Source: Pestalotiopsis fici W106-1 (lineage: Eukaryota; Ascomycota; Sordariomycetes; Amphisphaeriales; Sporocadaceae). Taken from it: a DNA stretch of 64,000 nt. The stretch spans positions 3,798,619-3,862,618 of the forward strand of contig NW_006917092.1 of NCBI RefSeq assembly GCF_000516985.1, written 5' to 3'. Position 1 is the stretch's first letter. Every line of letters starts with the position of its first letter. Made by a program: the position numbers and the translations under genes. The notes below the pieces were generated by a model. It searched no databases and had not been told where the DNA came from. It saw only the letters and a program-made list of their open reading frames with translations. Shown here piece by piece: positions 46,879 to 58,903 of this stretch.

Positions 46879-48986
46879 AGGGGTTGTGCTTTTGTCAATC
46901 ATGGCCTGGCTATACATGTTGGAAGCCAGGCTCGGCGGATATGCCAATAGCTTGCTATACTTGGACTTCTTTGCCGGTCGGGATGGGCCTCTGCCAATAA
47001 TTATATTCGGACAGAGGCTTCTGCGCACATGGTTTGGTGTTATACTTGTGTGCACTGGTTCAGCACTTGAGTCATATGAATCAAAGACCGACTAAGGAAT
47101 ATAATGTGAATCATATCGTTTCTATAATCATACCCGGGGACCTAGGTATGACCTCATATCACATGTAAAACTACGAAAGCCATGTACCAAGTACTGTAGT
47201 AGACGACTCGCTTGAAGCCAGCTGACTCAGAAACCCAAGACGTACTATTAGCGGAATTGAATAACACAAAAAAACAAGACAGCGTCTTGGGGATTATGAA
47301 GAAAAGGGGGGGTGTTCGTTCCGCCCCGGCAATCGTTTCATGAGCAATTCTCGATTAACCTGGGCAATTCATTTGAGGCTGGCCGAGTAATCAGAGCAAA
47401 GACCCGATAGTTTCCGGTCTCGTGGCCCGAAAAGACCCTTGGGCCTGGGCTGAAAATGCACGTGGCAGCTAGGTGGAGAGGAGGGGGAGCGGAGGGTTTT
47501 TGGGGGGGAAACAATGAATAAAAAGAGCTTGCCAAACCAGCCAAGGAACCCTTTTGGAGGGGCGGGCTTTCAGATTCGGCGCTAGTCCCCGCAAAATCAC
47601 AAGCTCGGCTGCTGGTCGGTAATTTCTCTTTGTGCTGCTGATGGATCTCACTGATCTCTGGGGGAGGGACTGGAGGGCGAGGCAGAGATTGGAGAGAGGG
47701 CGGAAAGAAACCGGGGTTGGCTCTCATCCACTAAGAAAAGAGACCCACGACGTCACGCCTTCAAAAAGTGGTAGCACGGGCCCGGCTGTCACAGGCCGAG
47801 GATATAGACGGAATCCCAAAGTCCAAGCAAAAAAAAGCTCCACGAGAAATCAAAGAAAAAATCATGCTACCGACAAACGCGGCAGTCAGCAGGTATCAAT
47901 TAACTAGCCCGAGCAAACAACTCAGACATTATGATCACGGCTTTCTACTCTCACTGGCAAGAGATTATGAGGGTGCAATGAAAGGTCAAAGTCAGTATTC
48001 CAAGACATGAGCCAAGCTCTTGGTTCCTCTCCCCCCATATGTATGAAGGAGCTCCGGTACGCCGAAGAAGCTGCGCGTGTGTCATCCCGGTAGTGCGGGC
48101 GCGCGGCCAAAGGTAGAATTGGCATGCACTTGACCTGGTAGAGAGCCCATAGCAAACTACTACCTGTACTATGGTACCTACAAAGGGGGAACCACAAGCT
48201 TGACCCACGCGAAGCCGCGGGTGTACTGTTCAAAGTCTACGCACTTGTTTTTTTTGTTACCCTACGTTCTTTTTGCTAAGGAAATCCGATCCCAATGCCT
48301 CACTCTTTTCCCTACCTACACTCACCCCCCTCCAATTGACTCACCAGACATTCGTCTTCTTTACCGCCGGCCCGGGCCTGGGCTGTGGTTGTGTCGTACC
48401 CTCCCCATCCTCATCCCTACCCTGCTGGAACTTATATACTCGGAATCTCTAGTCATGTTGTCCAGCAAAAGTAGTTTATAGTTTTGGGTTTCCGTCTAAA
48501 ATATAACATATTCCTTCCCAGTCCTGTCCACTACTCTTTTTTTTCTTTTCCTCTTCTTGCCGGGCTAGTGTACTCGACTCTTTCATACCTGCTGCTCCCA
48601 AACCACACAACCCATATCCCTCGGCTCTTTCCTATCGTGGTCTGCTGGTTGTTGAACCGGAAAGGGCATTGCCATCGTTTTGGACTCGTAGAAACGACAC
48701 TCGTGTTTTTCTCAGCTTTTTCGGTTTTTCTCAAAAAAAACTATACCCATATCAAACATTAGACCGGCTGGTTTCCTCTCCCGATTTATATCGTTTTTAT
48801 TTGTTTTTCGGCTATACGTTCGAACCGAGACCCGTACGCGCAAACGATCGCGGCATCTTGAGCTCCGCATAGCGCCCATATATATACATATACATACTGC
48901 CGATTCTATTTCTGGACATATTACAGCATCATATAGAAAAGCATAGGGTGCCAACCCGTTTCCAACGTTACGCCAAGACACCCACA
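46879..48986. other. 2.1-kb intergenic region with carrier-gene promoter
   Basis: No gene is supported. The final 700 bases on the plus strand are C/T-rich with long T runs, then TATATATAC around 48888, consistent with a promoter and leader of the mitochondrial carrier gene. Confidence 0.5.
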
Positions 48987-50233
48987 ATGGCGACCAAGGT
49001 GAATGAGAATGGCAAAAAGCCTACCTCGGCGGCGACCAACTTGGTCGGTAAGCATGACACCAGTCCAGTTCCTATCCGAGCAAAGAAGAACCGCGATCAC
49101 TGACATGTATTATTCACTTGGCAGCTGGCGGAGGAGCAGGCATGATGGAAGCGCTTGTATGCCATCCTCTCGGTATGTATATTCCCTGAATGTTGGCACA
49201 GTTTCCCAACACTTGTATACCGCGCCGTTGGAAGAAATTCATGGACTAATATCAATCTTATTTCCCAACGTTTACAGACACGATAAAAGTCCGTATGCAG
49301 CTTTCCCGCCGCGCACGGCAACCAGGCGCACCGAAACGAGGCTTCATCAAGACCGGCGCCGAGATCGTGAAGCGCGAGACACCGCTAGGTCTCTACAAGG
49401 GGTTAGGCGCGGTGCTCACGGGAATCGTGCCCAAGATGGCGATCCGGTTCACATCGTTTGAGGCGTACAAGCAAATGCTAGCAGACAACAACGGCATCGT
49501 CTCGGGCAAGGCGACCTTTCTGGCGGGTCTGGCGGCGGGTGTCACCGAGGCCGTGGCCGTCGTCACCCCCATGGAGGTCATCAAGATTCGGCTGCAGGCG
49601 CAACACCACAGCATGGCCGACCCGCTCGACATACCAAAGTATCGCAACGCCGCGCATGCCCTCTACACGGTGGTCAAGGAGGAAGGCGCCGGCGCCCTGT
49701 ACCGCGGTGTTTCTCTGACCGCCCTGCGTCAGGGCAGTAACCAGGCCGTCAACTTTACCGCTTACACATACTTCAAGGAGGCCCTAAGGCGCTACCAGCC
49801 CCAGTACGATGGCGGAAACCTGCCTGGCTGGCAAACAACCGTCATCGGTCTTGTCAGTGGTGCCATGGGTCCTCTGAGCAATGCCCCCATTGATACCATC
49901 AAGACGAGACTGCAAAAAATGCCAGCAGAACCCGGTGTCAGCGCCATGCAAAGAATCACCAAGATTGCCGGAGAAATGTTCAAGTAAGTTTTGACCACCT
50001 GAATGCGAAACGTTGGAGAAATCGATTGGAAAATATGCGGCTCAATAGCAGGGATGCTGACAACCTTTTCCCATAGGCAAGAAGGCTTCCACGCATTCTA
50101 CAAAGGCATTACACCCAGAATCATGCGTGTCGCCCCTGGCCAGGCCGTGACATTTACCGTATATGAATACCTCAAGGACAAGTTGGAGCGAAGCGGGCCC
50201 AGCAAGTTCTTCGGCGGCAAATACGAGGAGTAG
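48987..50233 (+). CDS. Mitochondrial succinate/fumarate-type carrier
   Basis: A 323-residue inner-membrane carrier in four exons: 48987..49047, 49125..49172, 49278..49983 and 50077..50233. All three solute-carrier signatures are present: HPLDTIKVRMQ, TPMEVIKIRLQ and APIDTIKTRLQ. Each is followed by an even-numbered helix (YKGLGAVLTGIVPKMAIRF, YRGVSLTALRQGSNQAVNF, YKGITPRIMRVAPGQAVTF). The overall sequence resembles yeast Sfc1/Acr1 and Aspergillus AcuL. These exchange succinate for fumarate and are needed for growth on acetate, linking glyoxylate and TCA cycles. The functional assignment rests on overall similarity; another dicarboxylate or tricarboxylate carrier is possible. Confidence 0.9.
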
Positions 50234-50558
50234 GAATCCCGGACCCCTATTGAGCCTGTGGGCATTCTGTAAAATTTCCATTATTGACGATACCAAAAGG
50301 GTGACGGCGCAAAAGGCATTGGCCTGAGTTGGCTTAGGGGTTGGGGGTTGGGAGCTGGAGGTTTTTGGGGAATCGTTTGAAAGCATCAGCACTGCGCTCG
50401 GATATCTATCATGCAGCATCTCGGTCATTGCCTGCCCCAGGCAGATCTTTTATTGATTATTGGTTTTATTTGTCTGTATCGTGCAGCGGATTTTTTCTTC
50501 TTCTTTTTTTTCGTGGCCCATTGCTTGTGAATGTCTAATAATTTGTACCTTTGGGCGA
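50234..50558. other. Convergent spacer
   Basis: 325 bases shared by the 3' ends of the carrier and twinfilin genes. No further feature is seen. Confidence 0.5.
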
Positions 50559-51652
50559 TCATCGGCCAGGTCTCTTGGGGCGTCTAAAGGCGGTCCTGAC
50601 TTCGGCCTGTGGGTGCAAGTCGTCCAAGACGGACTTTTCTGTGATCTCGCTCGGCTCTTCGACCTCGAATTTCTTCTCCACCTTTAGACCGCACTCGTTC
50701 TCGGCCGCCGTGATGACAGCACGTTTCATAAGTGGGTACATCATTCGGAACTTGATACTCTTGCCTGCTGCAGCTGGGCACGTGTAGAAGAAGAGGACGG
50801 GACTCTGCTCCTCACCGGCGTGTGTGTGCGTAAACCTCCAAAAGGTGAAACGAGGTTCCTTGTCATCGATGCTGCTGGCGAGTTCATCCACCGACGAGGG
50901 GGTCGAGCTGTTGGGCAGCAGCTCGACGATCTCACTGGCTGGGTTGATCTTGAGGGTGACAATGCCCGATCCCTCACCGCGGGCCATCTCACTCAGGGCG
51001 GCGACCGCGTTTGCATCGACGGGCATGTTCATGGTCTTGCTCAGATGGATCTCGCGCACGCCGGTACCGCGGCCCTCCTCGGCCTCAGCCCGCTTGACCT
51101 CGCCTAGGGTGCGCTCCTCCTCAGTCAGCGGCGCGGCGAGCTCCGTGTGCTTGTCGTGCCGCTTGAAGCCCTCGGGGGTCAGCTCTTCGGCCATCGTGGC
51201 AAAAATGGTCTCGGCAAAGTGCTCGCTGCCCAGCTCGCGCACCAGCGTCAGACGCGTCGACGCAAACAGCATCTTTTGCCGCACCTTGGCAACGTCGGGC
51301 ACGTAGCTGACGGCGATCAGACCCGGCGGGCTCGGGGACCGGCGCAGCAGGGCATAGAGGGCTTCATCGGGCTTCAGGTGCGGCGAGAGCGTCGAGAGGT
51401 TGGCCGAGAAATCGGTGCCCTTGGAGGGCAGGGTCGTGACGGGCACGAGCTGCTCGCCCTGAATCGTTACGAGCAGACCGAAAATCGAGGTGTCGGAAAG
51501 CAGGTTGTTGAACTGGCTGATAAGCTCTTGCGAAGCTATTATGATACATTTGACAGATTAGCAATCAATCAAGGCACACGTGAGACACAAAGAGAACAGG
51601 AAGGTTGGGTGAAGCAAATGAACAAGGTATTACCTGCAATTCCGGACTGCAT
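50559..51652 (-). CDS. twf1: Twinfilin, actin-monomer-binding protein
   Basis: A 331-residue protein in two exons, 51652..51634 and 51535..50559. The tiny first exon encodes MQSGIA, and splicing gives MQSGIAASQELISQFNNLL, the standard twinfilin start. Two ADF-homology domains lie at about 5-140 (LPSKGTDFSANLSTLSPHL, VPDVAKVRQKMLFASTR) and about 175-310 (FWRFTHTH, SPVLFFYTCP, SIKFRMMYPLMKRAVITA). The C-terminal tail DDLHPQAEVRTAFRRPKRPGR fits the capping-protein-binding tail. Twinfilin sequesters ADP-actin and promotes filament turnover in cortical patches. The length is close to that of yeast Twf1. Confidence 0.93.
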
Positions 51653-52309
51653 CTTGGCGGTGTTCTGACCGCTTCGCTTTGGGTAGTTGTCCTCTCGACT
51701 TTTCAGGAGTGCCGAGTACGAAGCTTGCAGCTTTATATAGTATTCAATTGTCGTATTTCCTTGGACAGCTCAATAGGCAGTAATTTGGCTGCCTTGCTTA
51801 TGGTCTGGGAATGATGTGATGTCTGAGTTCTGTGTTTGTAAGGGGAAAGCTGTAACCTAGGAGATGATGCCATGCTTATTAGCATCAATACAGGGAGACA
51901 ACATGGGTCGTAGCGCTTGACCCCGCCATCCTTCATGGGCCACGGTGAGCGACTGCCCCTCCTTTCTACTGCTAACCAACCCCACATGCACACCAATCCT
52001 CTCTTATTACACCGCTGAGACCAGTACACGTGTATTTGTATTTTACAGTATGCAGCTATAACAGCCATAGAATTCATCATGCATGTTCCTGCTTACTCGT
52101 GTTGAAGATGGAGTGAAGCCCCTCTGTTTTGAATTGAATCATAACTACCTACATACACATCAATGTTGACTTGAATATTAGACCACTCATGACAAGCACA
52201 AAATAAACTCCACATTGTTACTTTTCAATACGCTATATACACTATGAAACTTTTCTTTGGTCGGGTACCTGAAAGTTTAAACTCAAAAAGCTATTTGACC
52301 AAGGCAAGC
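51653..52309. other. Upstream region of twinfilin
   Basis: About 660 bases. It should hold the twinfilin promoter and the 3' UTR of the esterase gene. Nothing else is recognised. Confidence 0.5.
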
Positions 52310-53782
52310 TTATACACAAGTCCAGCTCTCTGCCAAGTCAATGTCGCCCGTCCCAGAATACTCCAGTTGAAGGGGGAATCTGCAAAGGTTGCGAGTGAGG
52401 CCATTGCCCGCGGCCGGGAGTGTATCCGGCGCCGTGCCGTTTTCGACCCACGCCACCAGTACGTCAAAAGGGTCAGACGGGGTCGCGCCGTAGCCTCCGC
52501 CGCAGTGTTCCACGCCGGGTGCCATGAAGAGCCGGTAAAACTCGTCAACCTTGTCCGGCCCGCCCAGCGTGTCCTGGACGTCGATGCGGTACTGCACGGT
52601 GCCGTTGCCGCCGATCAGGGAGTCGGCAAAGCCATGCCAGGAGAGGAGCTTGCCGCCGGCCTCTTGGAAAGGCGTCAGGTCGGGATCGCTAGTGCCGATG
52701 CGGTAATGCCACTCCTCCACAGACAGGTTGAAGATTTGAGGAAACGTTTCGTAGGTAATCGTTGACAGGTCAAAATCGGGTTGATGCAGGACAAAGGCTC
52801 TGACCCAGGCCGAGATGAGGTTGACTGGCGTTGTTCCGGCGATCGTAGCCAACGAGCTGCCCAAAGGTAGGCCCGAGAACAGCTTGTTTCCCTCCGTGCC
52901 CACGGGTCCATGTGCGATGCTGTTAAAGATCTTGGCCTGCCGCTCCGTGATCGTGGTAGAGTTGCCGCTGCAGTTGACAGCCTGGCCGACCAAAGAGTTG
53001 GCATCAAAGCCACAAGTATTGGGATTCACAATGAGTCCATCTTCAGCACCATCATCAATGTCACAGAGCTCAATTGCCGCATTCGTCAGGGCTGTAAAGA
53101 TGCACTGCGGGACGAATTCGCCCTCGACATTCTGCACCACATACGGCCACAGCTCGGCGGGCTGGAAGCGGTCATAGTTGATAGCCGGAGAGGCGGCATA
53201 GACACCTTGGTAGTCGGTTGGGTACCGCTGAACCTCCATATGTCCTTGACGTCCACCAGTCGAGCAGCCGTTCCAGTACGAGTAGTCTGGCGCCTTGCCA
53301 TAGAACTGCTCGACGAGTGCCTTGCCTACAACCGTCATCTCGTGGACAGAGAGGTAGGCAAAGTTATTGACCAGCTGCGTGTTGTTTGCCCAGTCTGACC
53401 CATCCGCCGAATTTGGTAGGCCAGCATTGGTCGTACCGGCCGCATACCCGCTGGCAACGGGCGCAATGAGAGCGCTGGAGCTGCCGCCAGCTACGACACC
53501 GCCACCGCCAGTCCCCTGGTACCGACCATTCCAAGAGACTGGCAGCCACGTCAGGATGAGTACATTGTCCGACGAGTTGCCATGCGTCAGGTAGACTTCG
53601 ACGGCGCAGTATCCGGAAGCCGCTGTCGCGTTGACCGAGGTGGCGTTGATGGAGGTCGTGACGGCGCCCTCGACCTCTGGTGCGACCAGGGACTCACAGT
53701 CGATGAGGGGTGCAGAGTATGTCCTTTGCACTCCCTTCACCACAGTTGCAGCGGAGAGGACGAGGGGGATGATTGACTTCAT
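52310..53782 (-). CDS. Tannase/feruloyl esterase family secreted hydrolase
   Basis: A 490-residue single-exon protein with signal peptide MKSIIPLVLSAATVVKG. The nucleophile elbow is GCSTGG (Ser about 174) with Cys directly before Ser. Another Cys directly follows the putative catalytic His (GVEHCGGG), giving the CS-D-HC motif of the tannase/FaeB family in which a disulfide joins the two sites. LSWHGFADSLI holds the Asp. A calcium-loop-like segment, CDIDDGAEDGLIVNP, is present. Substrates are gallate or hydroxycinnamate esters of plant polymers; the sequence cannot decide between them. Several N-glycosylation sequons (INATSVNATA) fit secretion. Confidence 0.92.
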   Translation of the reverse strand: MKSIIPLVLSAATVVKGVQRTYSAPLIDCESLVAPEVEGAVTTSINATSVNATAASGYCAVEVYLTHGNSSDNVLILTWLPVSWNGRYQGTGGGGVVAGGSSSALIAPVASGYAAGTTNAGLPNSADGSDWANNTQLVNNFAYLSVHEMTVVGKALVEQFYGKAPDYSYWNGCSTGGRQGHMEVQRYPTDYQGVYAASPAINYDRFQPAELWPYVVQNVEGEFVPQCIFTALTNAAIELCDIDDGAEDGLIVNPNTCGFDANSLVGQAVNCSGNSTTITERQAKIFNSIAHGPVGTEGNKLFSGLPLGSSLATIAGTTPVNLISAWVRAFVLHQPDFDLSTITYETFPQIFNLSVEEWHYRIGTSDPDLTPFQEAGGKLLSWHGFADSLIGGNGTVQYRIDVQDTLGGPDKVDEFYRLFMAPGVEHCGGGYGATPSDPFDVLVAWVENGTAPDTLPAAGNGLTRNLCRFPLQLEYSGTGDIDLAESWTCV

Positions 53783-54481
53783 TGTAGCGACTCTGCCTCT
53801 TCATCTTCCAAGATCCACATGATTGTGAATAGAGGCAACTCGATAGATATACTTGTTCATTTTACACGGAGCTTGTAAACAAGGCACGATACAAAAAGCA
53901 AGCCGACGAGATTTGCCGCAAAGAAATTACCACGGCAAAGACGCGCGCACCCATGGTCACACGTGTGACGCTCTCGATGACCATGCTTGTCATGTAGTAT
54001 TTGGGGAAAGATCGTCAAGAGGAGAAGGGTACAGGGTTCCCCAGACCTTCCCCGTATCAATTATACATAGTAGGACCAGACCGTCGAGAACAGCGCCTGT
54101 GGTTTCTCCGCGCGGGGAGAAAAGCCCCTTGTAGCGGTGGGTACACAAACATCCATGGGCTAGTCCGAGTCGGGCATGTGCATTGTGGTCATATCGGACC
54201 AAACCCGCCGCGAGCTTGAACAAGTAGTATCAGCGACAAATACAGACCGGGATTCCGGTGTGCTTGATGCCTGCAAAGCAGTGTATTTGCCTCGGTAGAA
54301 GCCGGCGAATATTTACGGCAAATCATATATACATATGGCGCCAGATCTTTTACGCGTAAAAGAAACAAGAAAAGAGAGCTCGTGGCAATGATAGAATGAA
54401 AGGCAGATGTGTAAGTCGCAAGGGAACCGACTACTGGGGCGACGTATACGTATGTGTATGATACGATACATCCCTGCCAAC
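53783..54481. other. Intergenic region
   Basis: About 700 bases between two minus-strand genes. It should hold the esterase promoter. No gene is seen. Confidence 0.5.
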
Positions 54482-55720
54482 CTAGAAGATTGCCAAGGCG
54501 TTTGGCGGCGATCCAACCAAGCCAGGCACGTTCAAAGGGACTGACGTGAGCAGAAAGGAATAGCGATTAACCTTTTTACAATGCTCAGAGAGCGCCTTCA
54601 GGTCCCACAGCTCACCAATACTCATGCCGAACATGGACAAGAGCCACGGGTGCAGAACTAAGAATAGGTAGGTTAGAAAAGGACGTCGTTGAGCCACCCG
54701 AGCCCATTCTGGAGCAGACATACCAAGATCGCTCATGTCAGCAGGAGTGCCGTCTTCCTTCAGCGGGAGCAAGGCCTCGAACGCGATCGAGTCACCTGCG
54801 ACAGCTGCAAAGTGTCTGTTCCACAGCCATTTGACGGTCTCGAGAGATCCGTGAACCCCCGAAAGTTGAAAGTTGCCGAGCTTTGCCAAGTCGGCGGGTT
54901 GTGGATTTCCCCAGATCTCGGTCAAGCCCGTACGGACGATCAGGACGTCGCCGTGTCGAAACTCGACGCCCTGGTCCTTTGCCACGTGCTCCATTTCTGC
55001 AACGGTGATGCGATGCCCATCCAGCGGGTGAAAAGTGGCTTCGGCTCCCGTCTTGCCTTCGGCAGCGGCCCTGGCTTCATACCATGCCTTGAAATCAATC
55101 AGAACACCACGGGCGACGACGCCTCCACGCCCATGCCAGTGATCCAGCGTTGGCATCGCGTTGGTGCTTGTGGTTTCCGCCGACAAACCTTCGTGGGTAA
55201 CCTTGATGCCATTGTAGGCAAGCTTGGAATCTTGATGCTGCCAATGGACTAGGCTGTCCCATTGACTACTAGACTGGGAGCATTACATCATCAGCTCGGG
55301 CTCCAGTAAGGAAAATGCATGGGGACGTGGCATCAGACTCACTTGCGTGTTGAAGTGCAACTCATCGTCCCAGCCGGCCGACTTGGAGATGCCCCCCTCT
55401 TCCAGGGTCATCAACTTGTGCGTCGTTGGTATACGGCCGGGCGTGGGTATCTTGGAACTGTGTTGCGGCCAACTTTATGGGCTGTCAGCCAAACAATGAT
55501 GGATGCAATTTGGTGTTTGGATCAAGACGGACTTGAGAGATATTGAAATCCCATCCCTAGCTTCCTTACACGCCGCTGCAACAACCGTGGGTGTGAGTAG
55601 ATTGAGTGTTCCCAGCAAGTCCTTTCGTCCGTCTTGATCAAAAATACCCCATGCACAGCCCTGAGGCATTCCCTCCACATGTGGCAGGTTATCAAAGTCT
55701 GGAATATCACTTGAAGTCAT
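54482..55720 (-). CDS. Cyclase-family (kynurenine-formamidase-like) protein
   Basis: A 369-residue protein in three exons: 55720..55533, 55472..55343 and 55273..54482. CAWGIFDQDGRKDLLGTLNLLTP starts the protein. Then HKLMTLEEGGISKSAGWDDELHFNTQ and DSLVHWQHQDSKLAYNG lead into LDHWHGRGGVVARGVLIDF, and the late segment AVAGDSIAFEALL. This pattern matches the fungal branch of the metal-dependent cyclase superfamily, which includes kynurenine formamidase and bacterial polyketide cyclases. The bacterial metal motif HxGTHxD is represented only by WHGRGGV-like residues, so activity is uncertain. It is divergent from the flavin monooxygenase gene across 900 bases, which may mean shared control. Confidence 0.85.
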
Positions 55721-56621
55721 CGTAACCAGTATCAAACTAATGAAACGTCAGTACTTTTTAGGAGTTGAATGCGCCGCTAGTAGGAAGTCCCCGTCTAAAT
55801 AGGTGCAGCAAGGCCAAGTGATGGACGTTTCTTTTGGGACTGGCAGCCTGTCCTAAGATGTGATTTGATAGAAAATACTAGCCCTCTGTATTGGCTCTGC
55901 ACCATCTGCTCCCGCTTCAAGTGTGGCACGGCAACTATACCATCTTGAGCTCCCGGACAAAGCAACCAATGGCAGTCTCCGCTCTGGTCTCTACTTTCTC
56001 CCTTGGCGGTGCTACTGCTGCATGACATCAACTTTCCAGGTCTAGGGTGAGTACATAATGTATAACTCGTTCGGATCTTCGCATTGCCGACACACACAAC
56101 ATCGGGCCCTAAGAGTTGTTTCGCTCGATAGTACAGAAACGCGCGGGATGCGCGCGCGAGCGCCTTGGCGGGTCCCAAGACTCAACCCGAAGACGAACAC
56201 GGCCCAGTAGTGGCGCGTATTCGTGAACGAACAAGACGTTCGAGCTACCGGGTGAAGATCATGTACGTACTATATCTCAAGCCTCTATTGTAACCCACGC
56301 TGTACGCGAACTTTCCTGACTGGAGCATAGTGCCTATCCACGGTCGCATGTCTACTCCATGGCCTTGTCCTGAATGTTTATAGAATTGCGAACCCCGATT
56401 ATATTGCCCGAGACCCCGCGATGCTGTTGGATAGGGGAGGTCTGTTCTTTAGGGGGTACTTTTGAATGCTCTTCTTTAGTCGTATCTAGGTGTATTGAAA
56501 CATGTACAATGTATCCCCTCCTTCGGTCATATAAAGTAATGCTTCCTGTCTTTTACCAGTAAATTCTCGTCAATTGCCCAAGTGCCACATATAAACAATT
56601 TCGTGAGTTGTTGTTGCAGTC
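55721..56621. other. Bidirectional promoter candidate
   Basis: A 900-base spacer between head-to-head cyclase and monooxygenase genes. A minus-strand frame at 55795..56178 has no motif. No specific binding site is claimed. Confidence 0.45.
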
Positions 56622-58799
56622 ATGGCGACAACAAATGAAGCAGATGCGCAGTTTGCGCAACAAAAGTACGCAGAAGAGACAGCAAAGCGTACAAGAGCAG
56701 ATGGAATGGCACAGTACCAACAACTGCAGAACAGTAGCGAGGACCGCCTCCGGAAACTGGCCGACGACCCTTGGGCGGACCATGATGCTCTTGACAAGCT
56801 GCCTCGGGTCATCAAGTCTGAAGACCGAGTCAAGTTCCTCATTGTCGGAGCGGGCATGGGCGGTATCGTCAACGCTGTGAAACTGATAAAGGCTGGCTTG
56901 CCAGCAGATCAGATTCGCATCGTTGAAAGTGCTGGAGGTATTGGAGGCACATGGTACTGGAATCGGTAAGTCAGCTCACTTGAAGGGTAATTCTCAGAGG
57001 TTAAGAGTTAATGTTTGTGTCAGATATCCTGGATTACACTGCGACATTGAATCTTATGTATACCTGCCATTGCTCGAGGATACTGGGTATATGCCTCGGC
57101 AAAAGTATGTCTCTGGCGCAGAAATTCGGTCATATCTTGTGAGCCTCGCCAAGAAATATGGCCTCGATGACAAGATCATGTATCGCGCTGAAGTGAACGG
57201 ACTGCAATGGTCTGATGACCAACGGGCCTGGAGGGTCGACATGACAGTTGGCCACGGGCAGGGTGGTCAAGAAAAGAGCCACTTGTGGGCGAATGCAGAA
57301 TTCATCTTTTTTGCTACTGGTCTATTCCCCATGCCTCAAGTTCCCAAATTTCCAGGTCTGAGCGGCTTCCAAGGGTCCATGTTCCATACAGCTCGCTGGG
57401 ACTACGAGACCACTGGCGGTTCGAGTGAGGAACCGTTCCCGGCATTGGAGAAGCTCAAAGGCAAAAGAGTCGGCATTATTGGAACAGGTGCCACGGCGAT
57501 CCAGGTAGTGCCGCAAGTTGCAAAATATGCAGCTGATTTGTATGTCTTCCAGCGGACGCCATCTCAGGTCAACACAAGAGATCAGAGGGACACAGACCCC
57601 GAGGAATGGAGAAGCAAGATTGCAGCAAAAAAGGGCTGGCAAGCATACAGAATGGACAATTTTGCCACACATTTGGCCAAGGGCGCGCCAGACGACCATG
57701 AAAACTTGGTGGGAGACGCGGTATGCAATTTCCCATCTTCTGTCCTCTATTTTCTGAGTTTTGTCAAAAGCATATATTTCCCTATATGTTGCTATTGTGC
57801 AGCAGCCTTTTGGCAAAAATGCCCCCAAAAAAGCTGCTTACATTTCTGGATCTCCCGGGGGAATAAAAAAGACTACTTGCTAACAAATGTTTGAAGTGGA
57901 CCAATTTGAAGACGTACTGCACCATGATTGGTGGCGACCACTTTGAAACCATCACACCAGACAAAGTCCCTGAGCACATCGGCCGCCTCCTCGCCATTGA
58001 CGCAGAGCAAACCGCCAATGTCCGGGCAAGGGTTGCCCGTGTGGTCAAGGACCAAGATACGGCCAAAAAGTTGACCCCATGGTATCCTACGTGGTGTAAA
58101 AGACCAACCTTTAGCGACTTATACCTCGAAACGTTCAACCAGGAAAATGTTCATCTCATTGACACGGACGGCAAGGGTGTCGAGAGTGTCACTGCTGGCG
58201 GCGTTCTAGCAAATGGCCAGGAGTACTCTGTGGATGTGCTTATTCTGAGCACCGGGTACCGTTCTCCAGCAGCAGGCGCTGGAGACCCATCAGCTCGCGC
58301 CGGGATCACAATCGTGGGACGAAATGGTCGCAGCTTCACCGAGAAGTGGGCATCTGTTGGTGCGTCAACTTTGCACGGATATGCCTCCAATGGTTTCCCG
58401 AATTTCTTTTGGTTTGGCCCGCATCAGACGGGAGGGACAGCCAACTTTGCCCACAATATCGACCTCATGACCACGCATATAGCGTATATTGTAGGCCAGG
58501 CACATGAGCGTGTGCGAGGTACCGACCAGGATCGAGTGGTCGTCGAGGTGTCACAAGAGGCGGAGGAAGCCTGGAGCATGCGTATGGCTCAAAGCGCTGC
58601 TGCTTTTGCGGGAAATGGCGTATGTGGGCCTAGTTATCTGAACGGTGAAGGCGAGGCCCTCAGAGTGCAGGATCCAGTGAGTATGCTTAAAAAGGCCCGA
58701 GGGAGCATTTGGCCTACTGGCATTGTTGGGTTTGCTCATGAGTTGGAAGCCTGGAGGGCCGAAGGAAAGCTACAAGGCATTGATGTCAGTGTCTTGTGA
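56622..58799 (+). CDS. Baeyer-Villiger-type flavin monooxygenase
   Basis: A 647-residue protein in three exons: 56622..56965, 57024..57720 and 57897..58799. The FAD-binding Rossmann motif is VGAGMGG (about 74-80). It is followed by [21 protein letters not shown], typical of Baeyer-Villiger enzymes. The family fingerprint FxGxxxHxxxW(P/D) appears as FQGSMFHTARWD (about 229-240). The NADPH-binding motif is IGTGATA (about 267). Such enzymes insert oxygen next to ketones to give esters or lactones. There is no signal peptide, so it is probably cytosolic. An N-terminal helical extension of about 60 residues precedes the FAD domain, as in phenylacetone/steroid-type fungal relatives. The 176-nt second intron is unusually long for this window. 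Confidence 0.92.
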
Positions 58800-58903
58800 G
58801 AGTATCGTAGTTCTCTGGTCGGATATCCCGCCAGTCCTGGGAATGATAAACGGTAGTTTAATGCCATTGTCGAAAGAAATACAAATGGCCTGTCGTGGCC
58901 TCT

